From Endobacterium cereale (GTDB lineage: Bacteria; Pseudomonadota; Alphaproteobacteria; Rhizobiales; Rhizobiaceae): a DNA stretch of 64,000 nucleotides. Below, piece by piece: positions 44,051-54,281 of the stretch. A program made the position numbers and the translations under genes. Within the stretch, counting starts at the first letter, position 1; each line of letters opens with the position of its first letter. The notes beneath the pieces are model-generated. The model did no database searches, was not told the origin of the DNA, and saw nothing but the letters and a program-made list of their open reading frames with translations. Location of the stretch: contig NZ_WIXI01000045.1 of the NCBI RefSeq assembly GCF_009617585.1, forward strand, positions 186,001 to 250,000. The letters are read 5' to 3'.

Positions 44051-44560
44051 ATGCGTCACCTTGTTCTGACTGCGGCGATCCTTTCGATCGGCAGCCCCGC
44101 ATTGGCGTCGTCCATTACGGAACTGGCCACGACCGGCGCGAAAGGCAGCATTGTCGAGAAGCTGTGCACGGCATGCGGAGCGGTGACGGTCGCCAAGGAA
44201 GATGATGGAGCCGGCATTTACAAGGTTCCGACGCTTGGAGCAGATGTGCAGCGCACGGAAATCCGCGACATCAACGGCGAGGAAAAGCTGGTGCGCACCG
44301 AAGGCTGGTGGGGCGGCTCGCCGGTAACCTTCATCAGCAAGATGCCCGGGTGGATGACCACGCCCGAGCAGAAAAACGACGCCACGCTTCCGGTCCGCAG
44401 CGGTCCGCTCAATACCGCCCGCATCTTTCCCTCGTCCAACCCGGACGGTGTCGACACTGATGCAACGACCGCAGCCGTCGGCGAACAGCCAAGCGAACGC
44501 GCCGGTGGTTCCGAGAAAGAGCCGGGCAGTTTCAACCAGTTCGAGATTCGTGGCGAATAG
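44051..44560 (+). CDS. secreted hypothetical protein with CTACG motif
   Basis: A 169-residue protein with a Sec signal (cleavage after ~19, PALAS). A CTACG pair of cysteines, a middle with GWWGGSPVTF, and a low-complexity acidic C-terminus follow. The pattern resembles rhizobial proteins annotated as HPE1-like; that name is borrowed from a plant-nematode effector and does not show function. A terminator follows at 44599. Confidence 0.65.
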   Translation: MRHLVLTAAILSIGSPALASSITELATTGAKGSIVEKLCTACGAVTVAKEDDGAGIYKVPTLGADVQRTEIRDINGEEKLVRTEGWWGGSPVTFISKMPGWMTTPEQKNDATLPVRSGPLNTARIFPSSNPDGVDTDATTAAVGEQPSERAGGSEKEPGSFNQFEIRGE

Positions 44561-44598
44561 GCCCTCGTGAGCCTTTTGAAACAGACCATGGCTTGCGC

Positions 44599-44629
44599 AG
44601 GCGTCACCCCGGTGGCGCCTTTTTCTTTT
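44599..44629 (+). terminator. Rho-independent terminator
   Basis: AGGCGTCACC, CC, GGTGGCGCCT followed by TTTTCTTTT, 38 bp after the stop of the secreted-protein gene. One T-G wobble in the stem. Confidence 0.85.
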
Positions 44630-44939
44630 CAAGCCTCGACACCAGACATCCGTGGTCGCTCTACTTTCGCACAAAAAGTAACAAAAACAGATTTATTTGA
44701 GATTTTCCGCGATCGACAGCGCAAAACACAACCGCTGACATACCTCATCTTTGATCAGCAAAACTAAACATTGCCGCCCGACGCGAGCAAGAGTCGTAAT
44801 TAAATTTTTATTTAAGTATCCCGTATAAATGCAGGGGAGTGCGATGCAGCATAGTTCCGGCGCAGGATGCGCTTTTCTTCCCGATACATAAACACGTTGA
44901 GGCTGCATCCGTTGCTGCCCGATCCACCTTGAGGGCTCC
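44630..44939 (+). promoter_or_regulatory. AT-rich leader upstream of chemoreceptor
   Basis: A 310-bp non-coding stretch including an AT-rich run near 44798-44815 (GTAATTAAATTTTTATTTAA). It is the likely promoter and leader of the following gene. No defined sigma factor motif could be assigned. Confidence 0.35.
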
Positions 44940-46772
44940 ATGAAGAACCTGAAGATCTCCCACCAGCTCGTGCTGCTTGTCCTGACCCTGATGGTCGGAT
45001 TTGCGGTCGGCACCTATTTCATTCTCCAGGCTTCCACCAATGCCATCTATGCCGAGCGCTACGCCATGCTGCGCACGCAGGTGGAATCGGGTATCGGCAT
45101 CATGAAGTCCTTCCAGGCCCGCGAGGCCAAGGGCGAGATGAGCCGCGAGGACGCCCAGAAACAGGCTTTCACCGCCATCGCCGCCATGACCTTCCAGCCG
45201 GACGGTTATCTCTACGCCTATGACTACGACATCACCATGCGCCTTCATCCCGACCCGAAGCGTCTGGGCCAGAATTTCAAGGGCAAGCCTGACGTCACCG
45301 GCTTCATGTATCGCGACGAACTGGTCAAGATCGGCCGCAACGGCGGCGGCACCGCAGACTTCCTCGGCCCGAAGCCGGGCCAGCAGGGCGACGGCTTCCG
45401 CAAGAGTTCCTACGCGCTGTCCTTCGAGCCGTGGCAGCTGGTTCTGGTCACCGGCGTTTACGTGGATGATCTGGAAGCGCAGATCCGTGGCGAGGTTTAC
45501 AAGGCCGTCGGCATCGGCGCCGTCATTCTCGTGCTCGGCTCGCTGCTCGCCTTCGTCGTCATCCGCAACATTTCCAGCCCGCTCGGTGATATCCGCTCGG
45601 CGCTCAACGCGGTTGCAGACGAGGATGTCGATCTTGCCATTCCGCATACCGGGATGAAGAACGAAGTGGGCCTGATGGCCCGCGCCACGCAGGCCCTGCA
45701 GCAGAAGGTGCGCGAGCGCCATGCCATGGAAGAACGCCAGCAGCGCAGCCAAGAAGAGCTCGACGGCGAACGCCAGCAGAACCTCAACAACCAGCGCAGC
45801 GAGGCAGAACTTCAGGCCCGCGTCGTTTCCACCATCGGCACCTCGCTTGCAGCGCTTGCCCAGGGCGACCTGACCGTTCGTTGCGGCGATCTCGGTTCGC
45901 GTTACGCCGATCTGCGTGACAATTTCAACGAGGCGCTGTCTCACCTCGAAGCCGCGATGGCCAAGGTCAATGCCAAGGGCGTCGATATCGGCGGCTCCAA
46001 GGAAGAGATCCGCCGCGCCTCCAACGAGCTTTCGCAGCGCACAGAGCGCCAGGCGGCAAACCTGGAAGAAACCTCGGCAGCGCTGGACGAACTGGCCGTT
46101 GCCGTGCGCCAGACCGCATCCGGCGCCAAGGAAGCTTCGCAGCGTGTCTCCTCGGTCAGCAGCGAAGCCACCCGCAGCGATGCGGTGGTAACGCAGGCGA
46201 TCGACGCCATGGGCGGCATCGAACAGTCATCGGTGGAGATCACCAAGATCATTTCCGTGATCGACGAGATCGCCTTCCAGACCAATCTTCTGGCGCTCAA
46301 CGCCGGTGTCGAGGCCGCGCGTGCCGGCGAAAGCGGCAAGGGTTTTGCCGTCGTCGCCCAGGAAGTGCGCGAACTGGCACAGCGCTCGGCCGCCGCCGCC
46401 AAGGAAATCAAGGACCAGATTTCCCGCTCCTCCGGCCAGGTACAGAACGGCGTTCGCCTTGTGGGTGAAGCCGGCGAGGCCTTGAAGCGGATTTCCGATC
46501 AGGTGAAGGCGGCCAGCGACGAAGTCAGCAAGATCGCTCATTCGGCGGCCGAGCAGGACACGACGCTGCGCTCGATCACATCCTCGCTGAACCAGCTGGA
46601 TGCGGCAACCCAGCGCAATGCGGCTATGGCCGAAGAAACCACGGCATCGGCGGAAACGCTGGCCGCCGATACCGGCGAGTTGCTGGGCCTGATCCGCGGC
46701 TTCAAGATCGGCAATGCGGGTGCAGGTGCGAACCTGCATCACATGGCCGGCCAGATGCGCCGGGCAAGCTAA
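44940..46772 (+). CDS. methyl-accepting chemotaxis protein, single-Cache sensor
   Basis: A 610-residue chemoreceptor: TM1 ~8-30, a periplasmic sCache-type domain (~35-185; [20 protein letters not shown] and [16 protein letters not shown] are the characteristic blocks), TM2 ~187-207, HAMP, and the MCP signalling hairpin with tip [20 protein letters not shown]. sCache_2 sensors often bind small carboxylates. Unlike the receptor at 2918-4903, it lacks an NWxxF tail, so it may depend on other receptors for adaptation. Confidence 0.95.
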   Translation: MKNLKISHQLVLLVLTLMVGFAVGTYFILQASTNAIYAERYAMLRTQVESGIGIMKSFQAREAKGEMSREDAQKQAFTAIAAMTFQPDGYLYAYDYDITMRLHPDPKRLGQNFKGKPDVTGFMYRDELVKIGRNGGGTADFLGPKPGQQGDGFRKSSYALSFEPWQLVLVTGVYVDDLEAQIRGEVYKAVGIGAVILVLGSLLAFVVIRNISSPLGDIRSALNAVADEDVDLAIPHTGMKNEVGLMARATQALQQKVRERHAMEERQQRSQEELDGERQQNLNNQRSEAELQARVVSTIGTSLAALAQGDLTVRCGDLGSRYADLRDNFNEALSHLEAAMAKVNAKGVDIGGSKEEIRRASNELSQRTERQAANLEETSAALDELAVAVRQTASGAKEASQRVSSVSSEATRSDAVVTQAIDAMGGIEQSSVEITKIISVIDEIAFQTNLLALNAGVEAARAGESGKGFAVVAQEVRELAQRSAAAAKEIKDQISRSSGQVQNGVRLVGEAGEALKRISDQVKAASDEVSKIAHSAAEQDTTLRSITSSLNQLDAATQRNAAMAEETTASAETLAADTGELLGLIRGFKIGNAGAGANLHHMAGQMRRAS

Positions 46773-46810
46773 CGTCTTATTACGAGCTACGCGGGGGACG
46801 CGGGGTGAGA

Positions 46811-46845
46811 AAGCCGTCAGTGCCGAAAGGTGCTGGCGGCTTTTT
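46811..46845 (+). terminator. Rho-independent terminator of chemoreceptor gene
   Basis: AAGCCGTCAGTGCC, loop GAAA, GGTGCTGGCGGCTT then TTT; two G-T wobbles on the plus strand, 39 bp after the stop. Confidence 0.85.
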
Positions 46846-46868
46846 CGTTTCAGGCCCTCGGCACGTCT

Positions 46869-47360
46869 TCAGAAACCGAGTGATTTGGCCAGTTCCTCGA
46901 TCTGGCGATCGGAATAGACCGCGATACCGGCGCGAGCCATGAGAGCGGCTGTGACGCCATTACCGGCCAGCTTTTTGCCCGCAAACGATCCGTCATAGAT
47001 GAAACCGGAGCCACAGGACGGGCTGCCATCGATCAAGAGCGCATGGCGGCAACCGTTTGCCTGCGCGAAGACCACCGCCTTTTCCGCACCCGCAATGAAT
47101 TCGGCGGTGACATCGCCGCCGGTGATTTCCATCACCCTTGCGCGGCCGGAAAGCACATCCTCGCCCGACATGCCGTTTTCGATTTCCGCTGGTGGCCTTG
47201 GCACAGGCATGCCGGCCGCCATTTCCGGGCAGATCGTCACCACCCTGCCCTCTTGCCTCCAGCGTTCCAGCAGCGGATGCGCAAGCGGCTTGCCCTTGCC
47301 ATCATAACGGACGGCATGGCCGAGCAGGCAGGCACTGACGAGGATTTTGGAGGCGGTCAT
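46869..47360 (-). CDS. DUF523 family protein
   Basis: A 163-residue DUF523 protein: ILVSACLLGHAVRYDGKGKP at the N-terminus, CPEMAAGMPVPRPPAEI, and LIDGSPSCGSGFIYDG. The conserved cysteines (C11, C44, C115) suggest a metal or Fe-S site or thiol chemistry; DUF523 enzymes are linked to 2-thiouracil metabolism in some bacteria. Its ATG overlaps the parE stop by 4 nt, so it is the third gene of a parD-parE-DUF523 operon. Confidence 0.85.
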   Translation of the reverse strand: MTASKILVSACLLGHAVRYDGKGKPLAHPLLERWRQEGRVVTICPEMAAGMPVPRPPAEIENGMSGEDVLSGRARVMEITGGDVTAEFIAGAEKAVVFAQANGCRHALLIDGSPSCGSGFIYDGSFAGKKLAGNGVTAALMARAGIAVYSDRQIEELAKSLGF

Positions 47361-47662
47361 TCTGGGTCTTGCAGCTGGCGGCGGATATCCACCTTTTCGT
47401 GGAGAATGCGCACGACTTCAACAAGCCCATCTGGTTTGGCAACGTAGAATATCAAATGTGATCCTGACCGCCGGCTGCGATATTCAGCACGAACACCACC
47501 CAATAGCCTTCCAGACAGAGGGCGCTCACCTATCTGCCTTATGGTCTGCAGGAGCTTATGAAGATAAATCTGCGCTTGCTCTTCCGACCATGTTTCCCGC
47601 GTATAGTCGCCGATCTTGACGAAGTCTTGTTCTGCGCTGGGGCGGAGCCGGACATTAGCCAC
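47357..47662 (-). CDS. ParE/RelE superfamily toxin
   Basis: A 101-residue toxin: RLRPSAEQDFVKIGDYTRET, then ERPLSGRLLGGVRAEYRSRR and HLIFYVAKPDGLVEVVRILH. The compact all-domain size and Arg-rich middle fit ParE (DNA gyrase poison) rather than RelE. The start is GTG 47662, which overlaps the parD stop by 8 nt. Downstream it overlaps the DUF523 gene by 4 nt. Confidence 0.85.
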   Translation of the reverse strand: MANVRLRPSAEQDFVKIGDYTRETWSEEQAQIYLHKLLQTIRQIGERPLSGRLLGGVRAEYRSRRSGSHLIFYVAKPDGLVEVVRILHEKVDIRRQLQDPE

Positions 47663-47906
47663 GGCGTTGCCACGACGCGCGGACGGAAGCCATAAGCGCT
47701 TCGGGATCGAAAGGAACAGTCTCTCCGCTGTTTTCCCCCTCGATCAACAACTCGCGCAGCCGCTCGACCTGCATCTGCTCTTCTTCGAGCATTCTGAGGC
47801 CGGCCTCTACGACTTCGTCAACGGTACCGAAACGCCCGCTTTCCAGCTCCCGCGCGACAAAGCTTGCAGCATGCTCACTGACAGTCACTTGCACAGGCTT
47901 GTTCAT
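47655..47906 (-). CDS. ParD-type antitoxin
   Basis: An 83-residue ribbon-helix-helix antitoxin: NKPVQVTVSEHAASFVAREL, then GRFGTVDEVVEAGLRMLEEE, and an unstructured, acidic C-terminal toxin-binding arm. It is first in the operon with parE and DUF523. It presumably autorepresses from an unidentified site in 47907-47980. Confidence 0.88.
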   Translation of the reverse strand: MNKPVQVTVSEHAASFVARELESGRFGTVDEVVEAGLRMLEEEQMQVERLRELLIEGENSGETVPFDPEALMASVRASWQRRG

Positions 47907-47982
47907 GACGGCTCCGGGTCTGGCGTTCAGACGCAGATTAACATGGCGTGGCAGTCTTGTCAGGCCGGCAGTCCACCCACCA

Positions 47983-48069
47983 TCGTCATGCTCGGGCTTG
48001 ACCCGAGCATCTACTGCGGCTCATTTTGCGGGTGTGATCAGATCCTCGGGTCAAGCCCGAGGATGACGT
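47983..48069. repeat. RIME1-like double palindrome, copy 2
   Basis: ATGCTCGGG 47988-47996, loop CTTGA, CCCGAGCAT 48002-48010; then ATCCTCGGG 48042-48050, loop TCAAG, CCCGAGGAT 48056-48064. Located between the glyS stop and the parD start. Confidence 0.85.
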
Positions 48070-48091
48070 CCAAGCGGGGTGCGAACCTGCC

Positions 48092-50245
48092 TCACCCCGA
48101 AATCTTGGAAAAATCCGCAACTGTTCCGGTCGCCTCGCGGATGGCCTTCAGCAAAGCCAGACGGTTGGCGCGGATGGCATTGTCCTCGTCATTGACCAGA
48201 ACGTCCTCGAAGAATGTATCGACCGGTGCACGCAGCTTCGACAGCGCTTCCATGGCGGCGATGAAGTCTTCCTTGGCGACGGCTTCCGACGCGTCCTTCG
48301 AAGCGGCGGTGATGGCAGCCCAGAGCGCCTTTTCGGCATCGAGCTTCAGCAGCGCATCGGACACGCTATCGGCGACGACAGTGCCCTTCTTTTCTTCAGC
48401 GGCGAGAAGCTGGGTGGCGCGCTTGGTGCCGGCCAGCAGGTTCTTGCCGTCTTCCGAGGTTACGAAAGCGGTGAGCGCTTCGGCGCGGCGGGCGACCAGC
48501 AGCAGATCGTCGGCCTCGGGCGTCAGCACGGCATCGATGATGTCGTGACGGGCGCCCATATCCCGCAGATAGACTTTCAGGCGGTCGTGGAAGAAGGAGA
48601 GGAGATCGGCGTCCTTGACGACGCTCAGCAGCGGCAACCGCACCTTCCGCTCCAGAATGATGCGCACCACACCCAAAGCCGCGCGGCGCAGAGCATACGG
48701 ATCCTTCGAGCCGGTCGGCTTTTCGTCGATGGCCCAGAAGCCGGTCAGCGTGTCGAGCTTGTCGGCGAGGGCGACCGTCAGGCCCACCTTGTCTTCCGGC
48801 AGGCGGTCGGAGGGGCCGTTCGGCTTCCAGTGGTCTTCGATGGCTGCGGCCACGGAGACGTCCTCGCCCTGCAAGAGCGCATAACGACGGCCCATCAGGC
48901 CTTGCAATTCGGGGAATTCGCCGACGGCTTCGGTGCGCAGATCGGCCTTGGCGAGCACCACGGCGCGATCCACCAAAGCGGCGTCAGCACCGGTGATCGC
49001 GGCAAGCTGTTTTGCCAGTGCGCGGATGCGGGCAACGCGTTCACCCTGGCTGCCTAGCTTGGCATGGAAGGTGACGTTGAGCGCATCGAGCTTGGCCATA
49101 CGCTGGTCGAGCGGCTTTTTCAGGTCGAGATCGAATTTTGCGGCAGACGCCTTGAGCGTTTCCAGATCCGGCAGGTCGCCCTGGTCGCGGGTCCAGAAAT
49201 GCTTGGCGTCGGACAGGCGTGCGCGAACAACCTTGCCGTTGCCATGCATGATTTCCTTGCCGCCATCCTTGGCGTCGATGTTGGAAATCAGGATGAAGCG
49301 GTTGGACAGGCCTTCTTCCGCACCTTGCGGGCGCGTGACAAAACATTTCTGGTTTGTCTTGATGGTGAGACGGATGATTTCCGCCGGGATTTGCAGGTAA
49401 TCCTCCTCGAACGTGCCCATCAGCACATGCGGCCATTCGACCAGGCCGGACACTTCTTCCAGCAGACCTTCATCCTCGACCAGTTCAAGGCCGTTGGCGA
49501 AAGCGATATCGCGGGCGTCGTGCAGGATCATGTCCTTGCGGCGGTCCGCATCGAGCATGACCTTGGCCTTTTCCAGGCTCGCCACGTAATCGTCGAAGCG
49601 ACGCACGGTGATGGCTTCCGGCGCGTGAAAACGGTGACCGTAGGTGACATTGCCGGCGACGATGCCGTCGATCTCAAACGGAATGACCTGGGTTTCGTCA
49701 TGTTCGGGACCGAACAGGCAGACGATGGATTGCAGCGGGCGCACCCAGCGCATGCTTTCCGAACCCTTGCCGTCGATGCCGCCATACGTCATGCCCTTGG
49801 GCATGGAGGCGAAACCCGAACGCATGGATTTTGGCCAGGGGAAATTGCGGATGATGCCGGGCATCACGTCCGAAATGATCTCTTCCGCAGCACGACCGGG
49901 CTTGGAAACGATGGCGACGTAAAAATCACCCTTCTTCGGATCGGAGACGACCTGCGCTTCCGAAACATCCGAAAGACCCGCCTTGCGCAGAAAACCGGCG
50001 ATGGCCTGTTCCGGTGCCTTGGTGGACGGCCCCTTGATCTCTTCGCGCTGATCGGCGGAACGGGCCGTGAGGCCGCGGATATCCAGCGTCAGACGGCGTG
50101 GCGTCCAGTATTCGCGTGCACCCTCATAGGTGAGGCCCGCATCCACCAGCGCGTCGGTGACGAGCTTTTTCAGATCGCCCGCTGCCTTGCGCTGCATGCG
50201 TGCGGGGATTTCTTCCGAGCGAAGTTCTAGCAGGAGATCAGGCAT
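48092..50245 (-). CDS. glyS: glycine-tRNA ligase beta subunit
   Basis: A 717-residue beta subunit of the bacterial alpha2beta2 glycyl-tRNA synthetase, which carries much of the tRNA recognition. It starts [20 protein letters not shown], contains the HD-like and anticodon-binding C-terminal region and ends [13 protein letters not shown], all typical of Rhizobiaceae GlyS. The start is ATG 50245, with AAGGA 8 nt upstream. Just upstream, a 41-codon ORF encodes nearly the same 15 N-terminal residues and overlaps this start. glyQ lies 6 kb away rather than adjacent. Confidence 0.97.
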   Translation of the reverse strand: MPDLLLELRSEEIPARMQRKAAGDLKKLVTDALVDAGLTYEGAREYWTPRRLTLDIRGLTARSADQREEIKGPSTKAPEQAIAGFLRKAGLSDVSEAQVVSDPKKGDFYVAIVSKPGRAAEEIISDVMPGIIRNFPWPKSMRSGFASMPKGMTYGGIDGKGSESMRWVRPLQSIVCLFGPEHDETQVIPFEIDGIVAGNVTYGHRFHAPEAITVRRFDDYVASLEKAKVMLDADRRKDMILHDARDIAFANGLELVEDEGLLEEVSGLVEWPHVLMGTFEEDYLQIPAEIIRLTIKTNQKCFVTRPQGAEEGLSNRFILISNIDAKDGGKEIMHGNGKVVRARLSDAKHFWTRDQGDLPDLETLKASAAKFDLDLKKPLDQRMAKLDALNVTFHAKLGSQGERVARIRALAKQLAAITGADAALVDRAVVLAKADLRTEAVGEFPELQGLMGRRYALLQGEDVSVAAAIEDHWKPNGPSDRLPEDKVGLTVALADKLDTLTGFWAIDEKPTGSKDPYALRRAALGVVRIILERKVRLPLLSVVKDADLLSFFHDRLKVYLRDMGARHDIIDAVLTPEADDLLLVARRAEALTAFVTSEDGKNLLAGTKRATQLLAAEEKKGTVVADSVSDALLKLDAEKALWAAITAASKDASEAVAKEDFIAAMEALSKLRAPVDTFFEDVLVNDEDNAIRANRLALLKAIREATGTVADFSKISG

Positions 50246-50363
50246 TGAGGCGTTCCTTGGCCCGCATGCTTTCCTGCTTGGTCGTCCTTGCGCCTGCGGC
50301 GCTGCGGGCGAGCGGCTGTGCTGGGATTTGCTCCGAGCGGAGTTCAAGCAGAAGATCGGGCAT
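50238..50363 (-). CDS. 41-codon ORF duplicating the glyS N-terminus
   Basis: ATG 50363 to TGA 50238. The first 15 codons give [15 protein letters not shown], differing from GlyS residues 1-15 at only one position. At the DNA level 38 of 45 bases match, and six of the seven differences are synonymous. The rest ([20 protein letters not shown] to RLNA) is unrelated to GlyS. Its stop overlaps the glyS start by 8 nt, so its translation would deliver ribosomes to glyS. Either an old partial tandem duplication or a functional leader peptide. Confidence 0.6.
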   Translation of the reverse strand: MPDLLLELRSEQIPAQPLARSAAGARTTKQESMRAKERLNA

Positions 50364-50499
50364 GATGATGTCTTTTGCGAATGGAAACAGTGAGGCGGGC
50401 TTAGCAAGCCGGGGAGCAAAAGTCATCCATGAAAGCGGATTTGCCGCGCCGAAAGCGCGCCAGCCCGCTCATGCCTGCAGAGCACGCCGGACAGGATGA

Positions 50500-52215
50500 T
50501 TATCGGAACAGCGAGCGCATGCGCTCGTGATAGCTGCCGGCGCGGAAATAGGAGGCAACCCACTTGTCGGACGGTTCCAGAATGGCGGCCTTGCGCGGAT
50601 CGCCGCGTTTTTCGCGGGCAAGCTTCAGGGCCACCGTGCGGAAATAGAGGTGGTTGAACAGCCGCATATATTCGTTGACGTAGATATCCGAGACCGCGCG
50701 AATGCCCGGCCCGCGCATCAGCATCATGTTCTCGTCATTGCCGGTGACGGACGGATTGGAAAAATTGGCCGAACCGCAAAAGATTTGCGGATCGTCGGAG
50801 AGCGCATCGATCAGCATGATCTTGGTGTGGATGTAGAAAATATTACCCTTGGCGCGAAAATGCTCTTCCTCGCGAAACCACTGGTCGAGCGCGTAACCGT
50901 TGAGTTTCAGCTTGATGGTTTCGCTGTTGAGTTTTGCGCCGAGCGCGATGCGGGTGTCGCGGTCCAGTTCCAGCATGGCCTGCGTTTGCGCATTGGCCGA
51001 GGGGCGCTCCATCAGGATGAAACGGATGAAATCCCTGTCCTCGGCAAACTTCTGCACAAGCTGGTCGGCCACACCGAAGGCGGCGGTGAACATGACGGAA
51101 GATGTGGCAGCCCCCATGCGCTCCGCCACCCATTCCAGCAGCCCTTCCTTGCGTGGCGAAAACACCGCCTTGATGGCATCCGGCGTCAATTCGCCTGCCG
51201 GATCGGGAAAGGTTTTGGCGTTGAACGTCTTGAACTCGGTGGTCTGCGGATCGATGGCCAGCTTCTGCCAATAGGTGTCATAGGTCGAGGCCAGGGCCGG
51301 ATCGCGAACGATATGAGCGACATTGCTCTGGCCGAGAAAACCCGAGGGCGTAAAATTGGTCGAGCCGGTCAGCACCTGTCGCGGGTTGCCATCTTCCAGC
51401 AGCACGATGAACTTGTTGTGCGGGATTTTGGAAAAGTTGCTGCGTGTGTGCAGCGTCAGGTTCTTCACCTTTGCAAGCCCGGCGGCTTCGATGGCCGCGA
51501 CATTGGCGGTGCTGGTCTCGTCGAGCGTCACCGTGCCATCACGCTTGCGGTCTCCGGCATCGTAACAGATACGCACCGTCGCACCGCTGCCGGCCGCGAC
51601 CTTCAGGGCTTCCAGAATGGGCGGATAAAAGAACTCGTAGGCCGCGACATGCAGTTCGAACCGCTTGCCATCGGCCTGCGCGATATACGCAAGCACGGCT
51701 TCCAGAAGACCGCGCGACAGCCATTTGACCTTTTCGTTTTGCGGATCGTTCTGCTCGTCTGCCGTCGGGCCGACATTGCCGAAACGATCGGCGAAGGACT
51801 GGCTGGGAATGGCGCCACGGTTGAAATAGACGCCGTGCACATCGTTGCGGTCATTGGCGGTCTTCACCGTCAATGGGATTTCCGGGCCGTATGTCAGGGC
51901 CGAAGGTTTGCCGTAAACCGCCTGGATCACATAGTCATAGGTCGTGGCCGGTTCGGCGGAATAATCACCCCATTGAAAATCCTGGATGGGGTGCTCGCGG
52001 GTGGAGCGACGTTCACCGGGTTTGGGGTCGGGATTGGTTTCCTCGAAGAACTTGAAACCGCGCATCCATTTGAGATCGCCGGTCTTGCCATCCCGCCGCG
52101 CCAGAGCGAAACCGAGCAGACCCTTGCGTGCCTTATCCGTGGCATCGAAGCCGAAAAGCACCGTATGGGAACCGGCGATCGGCCGGATACTGATACCGTC
52201 TTTTTCAACCCGCAT
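50500..52215 (-). CDS. phospholipase D-like domain protein
   Basis: A 571-residue protein with two HKD-type motifs, PHNKFIVLLED and the canonical HTKIMLID (H-x-K-x4-D). Each is followed by GS-containing strands (LTGSTNFTPSG and FCGSANFSNPS). This is the PLD superfamily (phosphodiesterase or nuclease). The first motif lacks a clean D at +4. No signal peptide is evident. ATG 52215 with AGGAGG 9 nt upstream is chosen over GTG 52224. Substrate unknown. Confidence 0.8.
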   Translation of the reverse strand: MRVEKDGISIRPIAGSHTVLFGFDATDKARKGLLGFALARRDGKTGDLKWMRGFKFFEETNPDPKPGERRSTREHPIQDFQWGDYSAEPATTYDYVIQAVYGKPSALTYGPEIPLTVKTANDRNDVHGVYFNRGAIPSQSFADRFGNVGPTADEQNDPQNEKVKWLSRGLLEAVLAYIAQADGKRFELHVAAYEFFYPPILEALKVAAGSGATVRICYDAGDRKRDGTVTLDETSTANVAAIEAAGLAKVKNLTLHTRSNFSKIPHNKFIVLLEDGNPRQVLTGSTNFTPSGFLGQSNVAHIVRDPALASTYDTYWQKLAIDPQTTEFKTFNAKTFPDPAGELTPDAIKAVFSPRKEGLLEWVAERMGAATSSVMFTAAFGVADQLVQKFAEDRDFIRFILMERPSANAQTQAMLELDRDTRIALGAKLNSETIKLKLNGYALDQWFREEEHFRAKGNIFYIHTKIMLIDALSDDPQIFCGSANFSNPSVTGNDENMMLMRGPGIRAVSDIYVNEYMRLFNHLYFRTVALKLAREKRGDPRKAAILEPSDKWVASYFRAGSYHERMRSLFR

Positions 52216-52289
52216 GATGTCCACCCTCCTTGGTGAAGGCCCACCCTAGATTGAGGTTATGACAGCGCCGTGAAGCGCGAAAGCGCGCA

Positions 52290-54242
52290 TTACCAACCGC
52301 CGCCTCCGCCGCCACCACCCCCGCCACCGGAAAAACCGCCGCCGCCCGAAAAACCGCCACTACCGCCGGAACTGGTCTTGGGCGCAGGAATGGTGGAGGA
52401 AATGGTGGACGCCATGGAGGCGGAAAAGTCGCTGACGCGGCCGGAAAAATCGCCCATCGAACCGCCGTGATACCAGCCGGGACTATAGGAGAAGGCGGCC
52501 CCCGCGGCGGCACCGGCAGCGGCCGTTGCCAGCCAGCGCTCGAAGGCTTGGGACCACGGTTTTTCGACGCCCAGCGCCACGGCATAGGGCAACAGTTTTT
52601 CGAAATGCTGCGGCGACATGGTGGGGGCGCCGGCCATGTTCATGCGGTCCTTTTCGGCGACCGTCAGGTAAAGGCGCAAACCTTCGATGCCGTCGGTCAG
52701 CTTCTGTCCGAGCGGCGTCGGCGCGCCCATCAGGAAAAAGAACACGAGGTTGATCAATGCGATGGCGGCAATCGCCACCGGCCCGCCGATATCGCCGCCG
52801 TGCAACAGTTCTCCAAGCAGGTGCAAAACACCGGACCCGAGAATGGTGACCAGAATGCTGAAACTGACGACGGCAAGAACGAGGATGGACAGAATGCGCT
52901 GGGGCAGCGATGCCCCGCGCCGCAAACCCTTGCCCATGGCGGCGACAAAGACATAAGCGACAATGGAGCCAAACAGCAGCGGTATTCCGACCGTCACAAA
53001 TGTCTCTACCGAAAAACCGCCGAACATGAAAAGCGGCACCAGAACCACCACGCTGAGCGCGATGCCGGCCAGTACATGGCCCATATTGGTCAGGTAATAT
53101 TTGCCGCGATGTTCCTTCTCGATGGCGCTGCGGAAACGCACACCCAGGCGCTCGATTTCGGGACCCGTGTCCTTGTTGATGGTCAGCTGTTCGCCGGACT
53201 GGCCGACGGCGGCAAGGATGGCCTTCTGGCCGGAGGGCAGATCGGCCGGTGCCGGCTTTTGCGTGCGTCGCACCACAATATCGCTCGAAAAATCATCGAG
53301 TTCGACGTAGCCGCCGACCGCAAGATGCAGAAGCGTCGCGGAAAAGGCGGTCCAGCCGGCACCGAAAAAACCCTTGTTCTCGATATAATTGACCAGAGCC
53401 GGCGACAGGTTTTCGGGTGCATCCCAGCGCGGCACGACCACGCCCTTTTGCGGATCGCGGCCGACCTTGTTCCATGCCCACCAGTAATAAAAGCCGACAA
53501 TGGCAACACCCAGACCACCGACAAACCAACCGGCATTATCGGACACGAACAACCAGAAGGCTTCCATGGCCGTCGGTTCGGGAATGACACCCTTGGGCAT
53601 GCCCACGAGCACCGTCAGGTTTTCACCGGGAGCAAAAGGACGCGTCGTTTCGAAAAACGCGGTGTTGCCATCGATGCGGACGCGGGCATCCTTGCCTTCT
53701 GCGCCATAGCCGCCGGTGAAATAATCGGTGGCGATGGGCGCGGTCGCGCCGGGCAGACGCACCATGGCCGAGACTTTTCGGATCGGGAACTGCCAGCCGG
53801 TGCCGTTGACGTTCCAATATACCTCGTCCTGATCGTCGTAACGCAGGATCCAGCGGTCGGTGCGATAACGGAACGTGTAGGTATGAGCGCCCGGCGACAG
53901 CCGGGTATTTTCATTGCCGGCATAGATGCGGATGCCGCCGGAAATGTTTTGCGTATGCGAGGCTTCCGGCCGGCCATCACGCGCCACCGACAGGAGCTCG
54001 AAACCGGCGGTGATCAGCCGGTCGGACTGGGTGCGGGCGCGCAGCGGAAAATCGCGAAAGATGCCGCGGCGGATATTGACGCCCTCGGCATTGACCCGGA
54101 TGGTTTCCGTGACGGTGAAGGCGCCATCCGGCTCCACCACGATATCCGAGTGGTAGGAGAGAATTTCCTCACGCGCCAACGCGGCAAGCGGCAGAGCCAG
54201 CAGGAGGAGGAGAGCAAGACAAAAACCGGAAATCCGCCGCAT
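52290..54242 (-). CDS. DUF2207 membrane protein with glycine-rich tail
   Basis: A 650-residue protein: signal peptide (MRRISGFCLALLLLLALPLA), large extracytoplasmic DUF2207 beta domain (ILSYHSDIVVEPDGAFTVTE; INIRRGIFRDFPLR-like block), and several TM helices between ~240 and 520. The final ~35 residues are almost pure Gly/Ser (SGGSGGFSGGGGFSGG and further). DUF2207 proteins commonly pair with LemA, which is found nearby (55655-56209) with aroA in between. Function unknown, probably envelope. Confidence 0.85.
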   Translation of the reverse strand: MRRISGFCLALLLLLALPLAALAREEILSYHSDIVVEPDGAFTVTETIRVNAEGVNIRRGIFRDFPLRARTQSDRLITAGFELLSVARDGRPEASHTQNISGGIRIYAGNENTRLSPGAHTYTFRYRTDRWILRYDDQDEVYWNVNGTGWQFPIRKVSAMVRLPGATAPIATDYFTGGYGAEGKDARVRIDGNTAFFETTRPFAPGENLTVLVGMPKGVIPEPTAMEAFWLFVSDNAGWFVGGLGVAIVGFYYWWAWNKVGRDPQKGVVVPRWDAPENLSPALVNYIENKGFFGAGWTAFSATLLHLAVGGYVELDDFSSDIVVRRTQKPAPADLPSGQKAILAAVGQSGEQLTINKDTGPEIERLGVRFRSAIEKEHRGKYYLTNMGHVLAGIALSVVVLVPLFMFGGFSVETFVTVGIPLLFGSIVAYVFVAAMGKGLRRGASLPQRILSILVLAVVSFSILVTILGSGVLHLLGELLHGGDIGGPVAIAAIALINLVFFFLMGAPTPLGQKLTDGIEGLRLYLTVAEKDRMNMAGAPTMSPQHFEKLLPYAVALGVEKPWSQAFERWLATAAAGAAAGAAFSYSPGWYHGGSMGDFSGRVSDFSASMASTISSTIPAPKTSSGGSGGFSGGGGFSGGGGGGGGGGGW

Positions 54243-54281
54243 CAAAACTCTTCTCCGTTTGCAACGTCTCAACGTGCAGAT

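Noticed and set aside
50527..52236. 569-residue + strand frame
   Set aside because: Antisense to the phospholipase D-like gene with its HKD motif.
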